A DNA stretch of 40,026 bases from Rhodoglobus sp. GTDB taxonomy: Bacteria > Actinomycetota > Actinomycetes > Actinomycetales > Microbacteriaceae. A program made the translations under genes and the position numbers. Location of the stretch: positions 1-40,026 of the forward strand of contig JAODAQ010000025.1 in the NCBI GenBank assembly GCA_025463515.1, read 5' to 3'. The notes beneath the pieces are model-generated. The model saw only the letters and a program-made list of their open reading frames with translations, was not told the DNA's origin and searched no databases. This document shows positions 39,876 to 40,026 of the stretch, piece after piece; within the stretch, counting starts at the first letter, position 1, and every line of letters starts with the position of its first letter.

Positions 39876-40026
39876 ATGCCAGAGCCGGTGAGCATCAATC
39901 GAAGAGCAGACGATCTCCGTGACCTGATCGCAGCCGAACTCCTCGACAAAGGATCCTCGACCGTCCACGTCAACGACATCCGCGTCACCCTCGACACATG
40001 GCGGAAACTCGCTCGAGCGGCCGCAC
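39876..40026 (+). CDS. N-terminal part of an unknown gene running off the window (partial)
   Basis: 50 codons are visible, with no stop before the window ends: MPEPVSINRRADDLRDLIAA then ELLDKGSSTVHVNDIRVTLDTWRKL. It reads as a soluble alpha/beta start with several charged helices. No family could be named from this length. It is divergent from the DUF3263-like gene and lies in the compositionally different right end of the window. Confidence 0.5.
   Translation, partial: MPEPVSINRRADDLRDLIAAELLDKGSSTVHVNDIRVTLDTWRKLARAAA

Noticed and set aside
39594-39968. Longer 124-residue version of the DUF3263-like protein
   Set aside because: The extra N-terminal part overlaps the divergent gene starting at 39876, has no family similarity, and the family match begins right at ATG 39830.

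Overview
The window is chromosomal DNA from a high-GC Gram-positive actinobacterium, most probably of the family Microbacteriaceae. The evidence is the strong G/C bias at third codon positions, frequent GTG starts, 4-nt ATGA/GTGA gene overlaps, many leaderless promoters of the form TANNNT-N6-start, and actinobacterial families such as DUF3039 and DUF3263. The genus cannot be read from the sequence. No CRISPR array, rRNA, insertion sequence or origin was seen. One tRNA is present. No gene-free stretch exceeds about 225 bases; the longest are 9131-9344, 16168-16390, 31117-31341 and 38973-39145.

Layout. 1-122 is the end of an unknown gene. 224-1582 is an HtrA-type membrane protease. 1646-9130 is a cell-surface glycopolymer locus: a family 2 glycosyltransferase, a CDP-alcohol phosphatidyltransferase, a second glycosyltransferase and a TagB/TagF-like CDP-glycerol phosphotransferase on +, then two small unknown genes, a TagGH-like polymer exporter and a CTP/NTP sugar- or polyol-phosphate nucleotidyltransferase on -. 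9345-12361 is an ABC exporter pair whose ATPase carries a 240-residue disordered front end. 12385-18225 is housekeeping: a DUF3039 protein, pncB, the murI-rph-rdgB operon, and mntH-mntR with a probable MntR operator over the mntH start. 18222-21627 is a DesK/DesR-like two-component system divergent from an ABC exporter, with a 26-bp operator candidate between them. 21644-23430 holds tandem HEAT-repeat paralogs and a DedA membrane protein.

23618-30871 is a beta-glucoside/beta-glucan utilisation operon: GH1, sugar-binding lipoprotein, two permeases, GH5 and a ROK repressor. It has a promoter and an operator in front of GH1. 30868-33609 is a mosaic of small genes around a tRNA-Leu(UAG) and a clavaminate-synthase-like Fe(II)/2-oxoglutarate dioxygenase. 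33723-36747 is the core of a Tad pilus/secretion machine (CpaF ATPase, TadB, TadC).

The Tad locus looks damaged. A second, diverged copy of the tadC 3' end lies at 37167-37241 after a small membrane ORF. A PadR regulator/membrane protein pair follows, then what looks like the start of a Tad-linked pilin that loses its sense near 39093. To the right of that point the codon use changes and the genes resemble those of a mobile or accessory region: a membrane-anchored winged-helix-like protein, a DUF3263-like protein and a truncated unknown gene. The most interesting items are this Tad/island junction, the unusual glycopolymer locus, the recurring leaderless promoter pattern with operators lying on start codons, and two genes that appear to lack a normal start codon (3476 CTG, 31956 ATT).
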